Shown here in pieces: positions 11,775 to 19,432 of a stretch of DNA of 64,000 bases. The stretch comes from Nocardia goodfellowii. GTDB lineage: Bacteria; Actinomycetota; Actinomycetes; Mycobacteriales; Mycobacteriaceae. The DNA is taken from positions 806,001 through 870,000 of the forward strand of contig NZ_JAGGMR010000001.1 in NCBI RefSeq assembly GCF_017875645.1, given 5' to 3'. Each line of letters starts with the position of its first letter. Positions within the stretch are counted from its first letter, which is position 1. A program made the translations under genes and the position numbers. The notes beneath the pieces are model-generated. The model was given only the letters and a program-made list of their open reading frames with translations. It made no database searches and was not told where the DNA came from.

Positions 11775-12560
11775 TCAGCTGAAACGCAGACGGACGGAAC
11801 CGAGTCCCGCGAACTCGGCGTGGAAGCTGTCACCCGGGTGGGCGTCGATGGCGCGGGTGCAGGAGCCGGGCAGCACGATGTCGCCGGCCTTCAGCCGCAC
11901 CCCGAACGAGGCGACCTTGCGGGCCAGCCAAGCCACCGCGATGACGGGGTCACCGAGCACGGCGTCGCTGCGACCTTCGGCCACCACCGCGCCGTTCTTG
12001 GTCAGTACCGCGTCGATCGCCTTGATGTCGATTCCGCCGGGCGCCACACGTTCCGGGCCGAGCACCCACCCCGCGGAGGACGCATTGTCCGAAATCGTGT
12101 CGCAGAGACCGATTTTCCAGTCCTTGATCCGCGAGTCGATCAGTTCGATCGCGGGCGCGTAGGCGACGGTGGCCGCCAGCACGTCCGCCTCCGTGCAGTC
12201 TTCGCCGGGCAGGTCCGCGCCGAGCACGAATCCGACCTCGACCTCCACCCGCGGGAACAGGTAGCGGTTCGCTTCGACCGGCTTGTCCTCGAACACCTCC
12301 ATGTCGTCGAGCAGGTGACCGTAGTCGGGCTCGTCCACGCCCATCATCTGCTGCATGGCCAGCGAGGACAGGCCGACCTTGTGCCCCACGACTTTCGCGC
12401 CGCCCGCCAGCTTGCGCCGGATGTTGATCAGCTGGATCTCGTAGGAGTCGACCACGTCGATCTCGGAGTACCGCGTCACCAGCGGGTCGATGGCCACCCG
12501 ATCGCGTTCGGCGACTTCGAGTTCGTCGGCCAATTGGATTCGTACCGCATCGGACAGCAC
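11775..12560 (-). CDS. hsaE: 2-hydroxyhexa-2,4-dienoate hydratase HsaE
   Basis: HsaE hydrates the C6 dienoate released by HsaD to 4-hydroxy-2-oxohexanoate, feeding HsaF. The 261-residue protein belongs to the fumarylacetoacetase-like / MhpD family; recognisable segments are YEIQLINIRRKLAGGAKVVGHKVGL, VEVEVGFVLGADLPG and the C-terminal KAGDIVLPGSCTRAI. Metal-binding acidic residues lie in EVEVGF. It starts at a GTG one base after the upstream flavoprotein stop, so the two are co-transcribed. It matches M. tuberculosis Rv3536c. Confidence 0.93.
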   Translation of the reverse strand: MLSDAVRIQLADELEVAERDRVAIDPLVTRYSEIDVVDSYEIQLINIRRKLAGGAKVVGHKVGLSSLAMQQMMGVDEPDYGHLLDDMEVFEDKPVEANRYLFPRVEVEVGFVLGADLPGEDCTEADVLAATVAYAPAIELIDSRIKDWKIGLCDTISDNASSAGWVLGPERVAPGGIDIKAIDAVLTKNGAVVAEGRSDAVLGDPVIAVAWLARKVASFGVRLKAGDIVLPGSCTRAIDAHPGDSFHAEFAGLGSVRLRFS

Positions 12561-12561
12561 G

Positions 12562-14205
12562 CTAGTTTCCTTCCGCTCGGGGATGGCGGCCGGCGAGGCC
12601 GGCGGGGTGGGTGAGCTCAGTGGTGGACGCGGCCGCGTGCGCGCCCGCGCGCCGGCCGGAGAAGATGCAGTCGGCCAGGGACAGGCCGCTGACGTAGGAG
12701 TCCGAGCAGATGCCCACGGCGGTGCGTCCCGCCGCGTACAGGCCCGGAATATCGTGTCCGGCTCCGGATTTGACCGCGCCGGTGCCCTCGTCGACGACGA
12801 CGCCGCCGAGGGTGAGCATCGGGCACGGGTTCATGAGGCTGGGCTTGATGCCCACATCCAACAACCAGAACGGACCGCTGCGGATGGATTTGGTGAATTC
12901 GGCGGGCTTGCCCACCGGATCCGGGCGGCCCTCGGCGATGGCGGCGTTGTGCTCGTTCACCGTCGCGCGCAGCCCCGCCGGATCGATCCCCGCTTTCAAC
13001 GCGGCGGCTTCGATGCTGTTCTCCCGCACCGCGCCTCGCCGCATCACCTCGAATTGGGCGCGCTGGAACCAGGTGCCCTGGCTGCCGATCTGCGCGATGG
13101 CGGTGCGCATCAGGATGTCGTCGACGAGCAACCAGCCCAAGCCGTCGTGCTCGGCGATCAGTTTGCCGCCGACGGCCGCGCCGTAGCGGGTTTCGTCGAT
13201 CACCCGCCGCCCCTTGGCATCGACCAGTACCGAACCGGTGAAAGCGCTGGGCGGCAGGATGAATCGCCACGCGGAGATATTGCCCATCCGGTCGGTGGCG
13301 GCGCCCACCTGGCGCGCCATCCGGATTCCGCTGCCGTCGTCCCCGCTGGTGCCCAGGCACAGACCGTTGCGGAACTGCGGGCCGTGCTCGGCCACCATGG
13401 CGCGATCGGCGATGAAACCACCGGCGCTGACCACGATGCCGCGGCGGGCACGCACCCGAATCACCGTGCTGTATCGGCGCTGCAGCCGGGCCAGCCGCCG
13501 TTCCAGCATCTTGCGCAGCGGCGGGTAGTAGATGCCGGGGTTGGCCGCCATCTTCGCCAGCCTGGTGTATCGCTCCCGGATCGAGCCGGGTGCGTCGCGC
13601 AGCGTCCGGCATTCCGCGCCGACGACCGCACCGTTGTCATCGGTGATCAATCGGGTGACCTGCGTGAGGGTTTCCACGCGTACCCCGCGCCGCGCGGCCG
13701 AGGCCGCGAGCGGGCCGGTGAGCATGCGGCCGGAGATGCCCTTGCCCTTGACCCGGTGCCCGCGCTGCTTGGGCTCGGCGACGTCGCGCCCGAAACCTGA
13801 CACCTCGCTGCCGGAGTAGTAGAGGTAGTAGCTGTCGTTCGGATAGGAGGTCTTGTATGGGCACAGCGACGCCTCGAACGGCACGCCATGGCCCTTCAGC
13901 CACTCGATCATGGCCGGGCTCTCGTCCACGAAGCGCCGCAGCGTATCCGGTTTCACGGCGTCGCCGACCTCGCGCTCCAGGTATGCGAGCATTTGTTCGG
14001 GGGTGTCGCTGACGCCGCCGGCCTGCTGCACCGAGGTCCCACCACCGGCGTAGATGATCCCGCCGGAGATCGACGAGGCGCCGCCGCCGGCGAAGCGCTC
14101 CAGCACGAGCACCTGCGCGCCCGCGGCCGTGGCTTCCAGCGCGGCGGCCGCACCGGCGGCTCCGTATCCGACGACGACGACGTCGGCGGTGAGGTCCCAT
14201 TCCAT
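12562..14205 (-). CDS. KstD-like FAD-dependent oxidoreductase in the hsaEGF operon
   Basis: A 547-residue flavoprotein of the succinate-dehydrogenase / fumarate-reductase / KstD family. The N-terminus holds the FAD loop VVVGYGAAGAAAALEA and VLVLERFAGGGASSISGG. A second FAD-contacting stretch at the C-terminus reads GLYAAGRTAVGICSDSYVSGLSLADCIFSGRRAG. It differs from true KstD: the GTKGGL motif is replaced by MLTLGGVVVDEGTG. This arrangement resembles the uncharacterised mycobacterial FAD dehydrogenases (Rv0785 type). The start at 14205 excludes an upstream low-quality extension. It is first in an operon with hsaE-hsaG-hsaF, so a steroid substrate is likely but unknown. In M. tuberculosis hsaE and kstD are direct divergent neighbours without such a gene. 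Confidence 0.85.
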   Translation of the reverse strand: MEWDLTADVVVVGYGAAGAAAALEATAAGAQVLVLERFAGGGASSISGGIIYAGGGTSVQQAGGVSDTPEQMLAYLEREVGDAVKPDTLRRFVDESPAMIEWLKGHGVPFEASLCPYKTSYPNDSYYLYYSGSEVSGFGRDVAEPKQRGHRVKGKGISGRMLTGPLAASAARRGVRVETLTQVTRLITDDNGAVVGAECRTLRDAPGSIRERYTRLAKMAANPGIYYPPLRKMLERRLARLQRRYSTVIRVRARRGIVVSAGGFIADRAMVAEHGPQFRNGLCLGTSGDDGSGIRMARQVGAATDRMGNISAWRFILPPSAFTGSVLVDAKGRRVIDETRYGAAVGGKLIAEHDGLGWLLVDDILMRTAIAQIGSQGTWFQRAQFEVMRRGAVRENSIEAAALKAGIDPAGLRATVNEHNAAIAEGRPDPVGKPAEFTKSIRSGPFWLLDVGIKPSLMNPCPMLTLGGVVVDEGTGAVKSGAGHDIPGLYAAGRTAVGICSDSYVSGLSLADCIFSGRRAGAHAAASTTELTHPAGLAGRHPRAEGN

Positions 14206-14228
14206 GTACTGAGCTCCGGATCTGAAAC

Positions 14229-14242
14229 TGAAACGAGTTTCT
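14229..14242. promoter_or_regulatory. Degenerate KstR-type operator for the leftward hsaEGF operon
   Basis: TGAAACGAGTTTCT fits TNNAACNNGTTNNA except for the last base, and its arms GAAAC/GTTTC are perfect. It lies 24 bp upstream of the flavoprotein ATG, where a repressor would block leftward transcription. Inferred only from sequence. Confidence 0.5.
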
Positions 14243-14304
14243 CGGCAGGTGGTACGCCAAGTAGGTCTTCTGCCACTCAACATAGACCAAAGGCGCGTTC
14301 ATTC

Positions 14305-14318
14305 TATAACGTGTTCTA
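14305..14318. promoter_or_regulatory. KstR operator abutting the kstD start codon
   Basis: TATAACGTGTTCTA is a full match to TNNAACNNGTTNNA. It ends one base before the kstD ATG at 14320, leaving no room for a ribosome-binding site between operator and start. Confidence 0.8.
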
Positions 14319-14319
14319 C

Positions 14320-15993
14320 ATGACTGATCGGGAATACGACGTCGTGGTGGTCGGCAGCGGGGCTGCCGGCATGACCGCCGCGCTCACCGCCGCGCACCAC
14401 GGGCTCAAAGTGGTGATCATCGAGAAGGCCGCGCACTACGGCGGGTCCACGGCCCGTTCCGGCGGCGGCGTATGGATTCCCGGCAACAAGGCGCTGCAAG
14501 CCTCGGGCCGCCCCGACGACCGGGAAGCGGCACGCACCTACCTGCACAGCATCATCGGCGATGTGGTGCCCAAGGAGCGCATCGACACCTATATCGACCG
14601 TGGCGCCGAGGCGTTCGACTTCGTGCTCGACCACACGCCGCTGAAGATGAAGTGGGTGCCCGGCTACTCCGACTACTACCCGGAGGCGCCCGGCGGACTG
14701 GCCGAAGGCCGTTCGTCCGAACCGAGGCCGTTCAACGCCAAGGTACTCGGCAAGGAACTGGCCAACCTGGAACCGCCGTACGCCAAAGCGCCGCTGAATG
14801 TCGTTGTGATGCAAGCGGACTTCGTGCGCCTCAATCTGATCAGGCGGCACCCCAAGGGCATTGCGCGCGCCATGCGGGTCGGCGCGCGCACCTACCTGGC
14901 CAAGTGGACCGGCAAGCACATCCTCGGCATGGGCCAGGCCATCATCGCCGCCATGCGCAAGGGGCTCATGGACGCGAATGTGCCGGTGCTGCTGAACACT
15001 CCGATGACCAAGCTGATCGTGCGGGACGGGGCCGTGACCGGCGTCGAGGCCACCCAGGACGGCGAGACCGTCACCTTCACCGCGCGCTACGGCGTGGTCC
15101 TCGGCAGCGGCGGCTTCGAGCACAACGCCGAAATGCGCACCAAATACCAGCGCCAGCCCATCACCACCGAGTGGACCACCGGCGCGGCCGCCAACACCGG
15201 CGACGGGATCGTCGCGGGCATGGAAGCCGGCGGTTCGGTCGCCTTCATGGAGGACGCGTGGTGGGGGCCGACCATCTTCAAGGGCGGAAAGCCCTGGTTC
15301 GCCCTGGCCGAGCGCAACCTGCCCGGCACCATCATGATCAACGCCGACGGCAAGCGATTCGGGAATGAGTCCGCTCCTTACGTCGAGGCCGTGCACACCA
15401 TGTACGGCGGCGAATACGGGCAGGGCGCGGGGCCGGGCGAGAACATCCCCGCCTGGCTGGTGTTCGACCAGCGCTACCGCAACCGCTACATATTCGCCGG
15501 GTTGCAGCCGGGCCAGCGGATTCCGTCCCGCTGGATGGAAAACGACTACATCGTCAAGGCGGACACCCTCGCGGAACTGGCGACCAAGATCGGCGTGCCG
15601 GCCGAGAATCTCGGCGCGACCGTCGAGCGGTTCAACGGCTTCGCGGCGACCGGCAAGGACGAGGACTTCGGTCGCGGCAACAGCCACTACGACCGGTACT
15701 ACGGCGACCCGACCGTGAAGCCGAACCCGTGCCTGGCCGCGCTGGTGCAGGGCCCGTTCTACGCGGCCAAGATCGTGCCCGGCGACCTCGGCACCAAGGG
15801 CGGACTCGTCACCGATACCGCGGGGCGGGTGCTGCGTGAGGACAACACCGTCATCGAGGGCCTGTACGCCTCCGGTAACTGCTCCTCGCCGGTGATGGGC
15901 CACACCTACGCCGGTCCCGGCGCGACCATCGGCCCCGCGATCACCTTCGGCTACCTTGCCGTCAAGGACATCGTCGAACGCAAACAGGCGTAG
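14320..15993 (+). CDS. kstD: 3-ketosteroid delta-1-dehydrogenase KstD
   Basis: KstD introduces the C1-C2 double bond in 3-ketosteroids with FAD; with C9 hydroxylation by KshA this triggers ring B opening. The 557-residue protein has VVVGSGAAGMTAAL near the N-terminus, the SGGGVWIPGN block, and the KstD C-terminal signature FYAAKIVPGDLGTKGGL followed by GNCSSPVMGHTYAGPGATIGPA. These regions hold the conserved active-site tyrosine and glycine residues. The ATG at 14320 is chosen because it gives the canonical MTDREYDVVVVG start. The KstR box directly upstream suggests a leaderless or near-leaderless mRNA. The MaoC gene follows 37 bp later. Confidence 0.95.
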   Translation: MTDREYDVVVVGSGAAGMTAALTAAHHGLKVVIIEKAAHYGGSTARSGGGVWIPGNKALQASGRPDDREAARTYLHSIIGDVVPKERIDTYIDRGAEAFDFVLDHTPLKMKWVPGYSDYYPEAPGGLAEGRSSEPRPFNAKVLGKELANLEPPYAKAPLNVVVMQADFVRLNLIRRHPKGIARAMRVGARTYLAKWTGKHILGMGQAIIAAMRKGLMDANVPVLLNTPMTKLIVRDGAVTGVEATQDGETVTFTARYGVVLGSGGFEHNAEMRTKYQRQPITTEWTTGAAANTGDGIVAGMEAGGSVAFMEDAWWGPTIFKGGKPWFALAERNLPGTIMINADGKRFGNESAPYVEAVHTMYGGEYGQGAGPGENIPAWLVFDQRYRNRYIFAGLQPGQRIPSRWMENDYIVKADTLAELATKIGVPAENLGATVERFNGFAATGKDEDFGRGNSHYDRYYGDPTVKPNPCLAALVQGPFYAAKIVPGDLGTKGGLVTDTAGRVLREDNTVIEGLYASGNCSSPVMGHTYAGPGATIGPAITFGYLAVKDIVERKQA

Positions 15994-16030
15994 TCGCAGG
16001 ATTGTCCCCAAGCATCCCCAAGGAGTTTTG

Positions 16031-16891
16031 ATGCCCATCGATCTGAACGCCGCACTCGGCGCGGAGATCACCGGCCGCGAATTCGCCTGGTCACCCAGCG
16101 ACGTGCAGCACTACAACCTCGCCCTCGGCGCCGGCGCGCGCTGGACCGAGCCCGCCGAACTGCGCTACCTGCGCGACCAGGACCCGCAGGTGCTGCCCTC
16201 GTTCGCGACGGTCGCGCCGACCTTCCACGAAACCGATCCGCCCAAGGTCCAATTCACCGGTATCGACATCGATCTGGCCAAGGTGGTGCACGGCAGCCAG
16301 GAGATCACGGTGCACCGCCCGATCCCGGCCGCGGGCAAGGCCACCACCGTCGGACGCGTCACCGATATCTGGGACAAGGGCTCGGCGGCGGTGATCTGGC
16401 GCGAGGACACCGTCACCGGTTCGGACGGCGAACCCCTGTGGACGGCCCGATCCTCCATCTTCGCCAAGGGCGAGGGCGGTTTCGGCGGCGAACGCGGACC
16501 CAGCACCAAGTCCGAAACACCGGACCGCGCACCCGATTTCGACGTCCGCACACCGACCCTGCCGCAGCAGGCGCTGCTGTACCGCATGTGCGGCGACCGC
16601 AACCCGCTGCACTCCGATCCCGAATTCGCCCGTGCCGCGGGTTTTCCCAACCCGATCCTGCACGGGCTGTGCACCTACGGCCTGGTGCTCAAGACCGCCA
16701 CCGACACCGTCCTCGACTCCGACGCCACCCGCGTGCAGAGCTTCCGCGCCCGCTTCGCCGGAGTGCTGTACCCGGGCGAGACCATCCGCACCCGAATCTG
16801 GCTGGGGGCGGGCGAATTGGTGATCGCGGCCTCGGCCGTGGAACGTGATGACGCACCGGTGCTGGGGGATGTCGTCCTGCGGTTCCGTTAG
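16031..16891 (+). CDS. MaoC-type enoyl-CoA hydratase (Rv3538-like)
   Basis: A 286-residue double-hotdog protein of the hydratase-2 / MaoC family. The C-terminal hotdog carries the hydratase-2 signature YRMCGDRNPLHSDPEFARAAGFPNPILHGL, holding the catalytic Asp/His pair. The N-terminal half is a degenerate hotdog. It follows kstD on the same strand with AAGGAG before the ATG. M. tuberculosis has Rv3538 in the same place after kstD, an enoyl-CoA hydratase linked to sterol side-chain beta-oxidation. The precise steroid-CoA substrate here is inferred, not shown. Confidence 0.88.
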   Translation: MPIDLNAALGAEITGREFAWSPSDVQHYNLALGAGARWTEPAELRYLRDQDPQVLPSFATVAPTFHETDPPKVQFTGIDIDLAKVVHGSQEITVHRPIPAAGKATTVGRVTDIWDKGSAAVIWREDTVTGSDGEPLWTARSSIFAKGEGGFGGERGPSTKSETPDRAPDFDVRTPTLPQQALLYRMCGDRNPLHSDPEFARAAGFPNPILHGLCTYGLVLKTATDTVLDSDATRVQSFRARFAGVLYPGETIRTRIWLGAGELVIAASAVERDDAPVLGDVVLRFR

Positions 16892-16904
16892 TTCCCGCCT
16901 CGAT

Positions 16905-16941
16905 CGGGCCGCGACCGGTGGTTTCCACCGCTCGCGGCCCG
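16905..16941. terminator. Terminator between the MaoC gene and the DUF3431 gene
   Basis: A ~17-bp stem with one mismatch (GGGCCGCGACCGGTGG against CCACCGCTCGCGGCCC) closes a TTT loop 13 bp after the MaoC stop. The genes on either side converge, so it may serve both. Confidence 0.75.
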
Positions 16942-16946
16942 TTCCG

Positions 16947-17729
16947 CTATCCGGGCGCCCGCGCGGGGAACAGGAAATCCTCGCCGAAGATATGCATCCA
17001 CAGGCGTTCACAGAAGTAGCCGTGGACGGTCGAGCCGAAAGCCGCCTGGCGCAGCCGCACCAGCGCCCGCTCGGGGACCTTCTCGATCAGATGATTCCGC
17101 ACCGCCAGAATCGCGCCGTAACTGTGCCGTCCGACCAGGTGCCGCTCGGCGGATTCGGCGATATCCGGCAGCTCGCACATATCCAGAAAATGCGCGCACA
17201 TGTTGACGCCCTCGGCCAGACGATGCAACTCCCGATACCCCCGACCGATACCCTCCGCCCCGCTGTCGACCCACTCCAGCGGCTGAAACGTACTGAGCGA
17301 GAACAATTCCGGACGCACGCGCAGACCAGGGACGAGGGACTGTTCGGGCGTCAGCAGCGCCGCAGGCGGGTACCCTATCTGCTCCTTCCAGCACCACGAC
17401 AGCGGCTGCACATCGGACCAGCCCTCCGGCTCCGCCAGCAACTTCAAGAAATCCGGACTGTGCTCGAACGGATCCCCCTGACTGAGCACGGTGAACTCCC
17501 CCGCCCCCGGACCGTATTCGAGCATGTGAGTCAGATAGGTATCCGACTCGCGCCCCGCATTCCGCAGCGAGACAAACGTTTCCGCCCGCGCACGCACCGC
17601 CGCCGACACCGGCCCCGCCCCCTTGTCATAAATGTGCACCCGATACATCTCGGGCACATCCAGCACCCAGTCCAACGACTCGGTATAGCGTGCGATCACC
17701 AGATCGTGCACGCCCACGCTCGATTCCAT
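16947..17729 (-). CDS. DUF3431 family protein
   Basis: A 260-residue protein whose N-terminus (VIARYTESLDWVLDVPEMYRVHIYDKG) fits DUF3431, a glycosyltransferase-like family of unknown activity seen in fungi and actinobacteria. The stretch GRESDTYLTHMLEYGPGAGEFTVLSQGDPFEHSPDF matches its second block. The start at 17729 is preceded by an AGGAGGGGAGAA purine run. No signal peptide is seen. It is monocistronic and its role is unknown. Confidence 0.7.
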   Translation of the reverse strand: MESSVGVHDLVIARYTESLDWVLDVPEMYRVHIYDKGAGPVSAAVRARAETFVSLRNAGRESDTYLTHMLEYGPGAGEFTVLSQGDPFEHSPDFLKLLAEPEGWSDVQPLSWCWKEQIGYPPAALLTPEQSLVPGLRVRPELFSLSTFQPLEWVDSGAEGIGRGYRELHRLAEGVNMCAHFLDMCELPDIAESAERHLVGRHSYGAILAVRNHLIEKVPERALVRLRQAAFGSTVHGYFCERLWMHIFGEDFLFPARAPG

Positions 17730-17879
17730 CCCACTTCTCCCCTCCTGCGGACAGCAGATCGAGGCTACGACAATGCGCGGCAGCGGGTGATCGGTGAGCG
17801 GGACGAGCGGGCGGACGGGCGCGACTGGCACTGCAGCGGTGCGTGGTGGAACAGCACACAGCCGAGGAGGACGAGAGCG

Positions 17880-18173
17880 ATGTCTGAGCGAAGTGACTGG
17901 GCGGAAATCCGGGATCGCCGGATGGGGGAACCGGGGGCCGAGGAGGCGTATGAGGCGGCGCGCTTGGCTTATGAACTGGGCCGGACGATCCGGCAGATGC
18001 GCGAGCAGCGGGGATGGAGTCAGTCCGGGCTGGCCGACGCGGCGGGGATGACTCAGTCCGCGGTGGCGCGATTCGAGGGCGGGGGGACGATTCCGAGCCT
18101 GCGGGTTCTCGAACGGCTCGCTTCCGCTTTGGATGCTGAGCTGGTGGTGGAGGTCAGGCCGCGGGTGGCGTAG
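17880..18173 (+). CDS. XRE-family helix-turn-helix regulator
   Basis: A 97-residue DNA-binding protein. The HTH spans about residues 37-90: TIRQMREQRGWSQSGLADAAGMTQSAVARFEGGGTIPSLRVLERLASALDAELVVEV, which matches the Cro/C1-type domain of HigA-like antitoxins. The preceding 35 residues (PGAEEAYEAARLAYELG) fit the extension seen in antitoxins paired with RelE/HigB toxins. No such toxin lies immediately beside it, so it may act alone. A GAGGAGGACGAG ribosome site precedes the ATG at 17880. Confidence 0.85.
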   Translation: MSERSDWAEIRDRRMGEPGAEEAYEAARLAYELGRTIRQMREQRGWSQSGLADAAGMTQSAVARFEGGGTIPSLRVLERLASALDAELVVEVRPRVA

Positions 18174-18186
18174 TTACGGTGGGGTT

Positions 18187-18972
18187 GTGCTGAGCGGTCG
18201 CGTGGTGGGGGTGCTTGTCGGGTTGGCGGGGGTTTTGGGGGTGGGGTTCGTTGTCGCGCCGCGGGTGGTGGCCGGGTGGGGTGCGGGTGGGTTCAGCGGG
18301 GAGGCGGAAGTTCGGGAGGCGTTTCGAGGGGCGTTTGTCGAGTACTGGGGTTCTGGCGATCGGGGGTTCAGCCCGGCCATGGACGCTGTTGTCGACTACT
18401 GGTTCCGCTATCACGTGGTCAAGGCAGTGCTTGCGACGATCTTGTTGTTTGTGCTGGTCGTGATTGCAGTTCTGTTGTGGCGGAGGTACTTTCGGGATGG
18501 TGGTTTCGGTTCCGCGGCGGGCGGGATCGCGATCACGGGGGCGGCGTTGTTCTCGCTGCTGTTGGTGCTGGCCAATGTTCAGGGAGCGATCGCGCCGTTC
18601 GCCTCGCTGTTTCCGATGCTGACCGATGGTGGGGGCGAGGTGGCGGGCGTGCTCGAACAGATTGGGCGGCTGTTGCATTCGGGCGGGTCGCATCCGCCTG
18701 CGCTCGACACGATGGTCAGCGGTTTCGCGCGGTATCACGCGGCGATGGCGGTGGAATCGGTGGCGGTGGCGGTCGTGTCGCTCGGGTTGGGTGTGCTTTG
18801 GTGGGCGCGGTTCGCGATGACGAGCGAGGGCCGTGCCCGGCTCGTGTTCGGGTCGTTCGGAGCGCTGACCGTGCTGCTGACGCTCGGCATGATCGTTGTG
18901 GCAGTGGCGAATACGGGTAACGCGGCAGAACCGGAAGCAGGGTTGCTGACTCTCGTCGAGGGCGGCTGGTGA
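18187..18972 (+). CDS. Four-helix membrane protein of unknown function
   Basis: A 261-residue protein with about four transmembrane helices: near residues 5-25 (VVGVLVGLAGVLGVGFVV), 80-100 (AVLATILLFVLVVIAVLLW), 120-145 (AGGIAITGAALFSLLLVLANV), and a C-terminal pair (ESVAVAVVSLGLGVLWWARF and LTVLLTLGMIVVAVAN). It begins at a GTG 13 nt after the XRE gene. The start of the protein uses unusually G-rich codons (GGG, GTG). It may be co-expressed with the XRE regulator. Not recognised. Confidence 0.6.
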   Translation: MLSGRVVGVLVGLAGVLGVGFVVAPRVVAGWGAGGFSGEAEVREAFRGAFVEYWGSGDRGFSPAMDAVVDYWFRYHVVKAVLATILLFVLVVIAVLLWRRYFRDGGFGSAAGGIAITGAALFSLLLVLANVQGAIAPFASLFPMLTDGGGEVAGVLEQIGRLLHSGGSHPPALDTMVSGFARYHAAMAVESVAVAVVSLGLGVLWWARFAMTSEGRARLVFGSFGALTVLLTLGMIVVAVANTGNAAEPEAGLLTLVEGGW

Positions 18973-18976
18973 CCGG

Positions 18977-19432
18977 TTACGCCGCAGGGCGGGCGTCGTC
19001 CTCGGTTTCGCGGCGGCGCATCGCCACGCCCTGAATTACCATGGTGTACAGCAGGATTACCAGGATCGGGGCGGCGATGGGGGCCCAGGCCAGGTGCAGC
19101 GGTACGAGGGCGGCGGCTACCGCGCAGGCGGTGAACAGGGCCGCACCCGCGACCGACGGGACAGTCGTCGGGACCACCCCGGCCGGGGCGGTGACGGTGG
19201 CCGTGTTGAGCAGGTAGGTCGTGGCGACCAATCCCGCTGCGGCGGCGGACAATACGCCCGGATCGGCGAAGGCCAGCACCCCGGCCGCCAGCAGTACGGC
19301 GACCACGGCGGCGGTACGGAACCACCAGCCGGCGGCGACCAGGACGAAGGCGGGGACGGCGGCCCAGGGGTTCAGCAACGCGACCGCGAGGATGAGCAGC
19401 AGTCCGGCGAGGACAGCCAGGAATCTGGTCAT
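18977..19432 (-). CDS. Small integral membrane protein, last gene of the MoxR/DUF58 operon
   Basis: A 151-residue Ala/Val-rich protein with four or five predicted transmembrane helices, beginning MTRFLAVLAGLLLILAVALLNPW. The C-terminus (RRRETEDDARPAA) is charged and probably cytoplasmic. The ATG overlaps the DUF58 stop (ATGA), so it is translationally coupled. Function unknown; its place after moxR-DUF58 suggests part of that membrane complex. Confidence 0.75.
   Translation of the reverse strand: MTRFLAVLAGLLLILAVALLNPWAAVPAFVLVAAGWWFRTAAVVAVLLAAGVLAFADPGVLSAAAAGLVATTYLLNTATVTAPAGVVPTTVPSVAGAALFTACAVAAALVPLHLAWAPIAAPILVILLYTMVIQGVAMRRRETEDDARPAA

Noticed and set aside
10208..12614. Long plus-strand frames across hsaF, hsaG and hsaE
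   Set aside because: They run opposite to three genes with matching motifs and show the Gly/Arg/Asp-heavy composition of shadow frames.
14299..16071. 590-codon minus-strand frame opposite kstD
   Set aside because: It is the mirror of kstD, which has all KstD motifs and a KstR box at its start.
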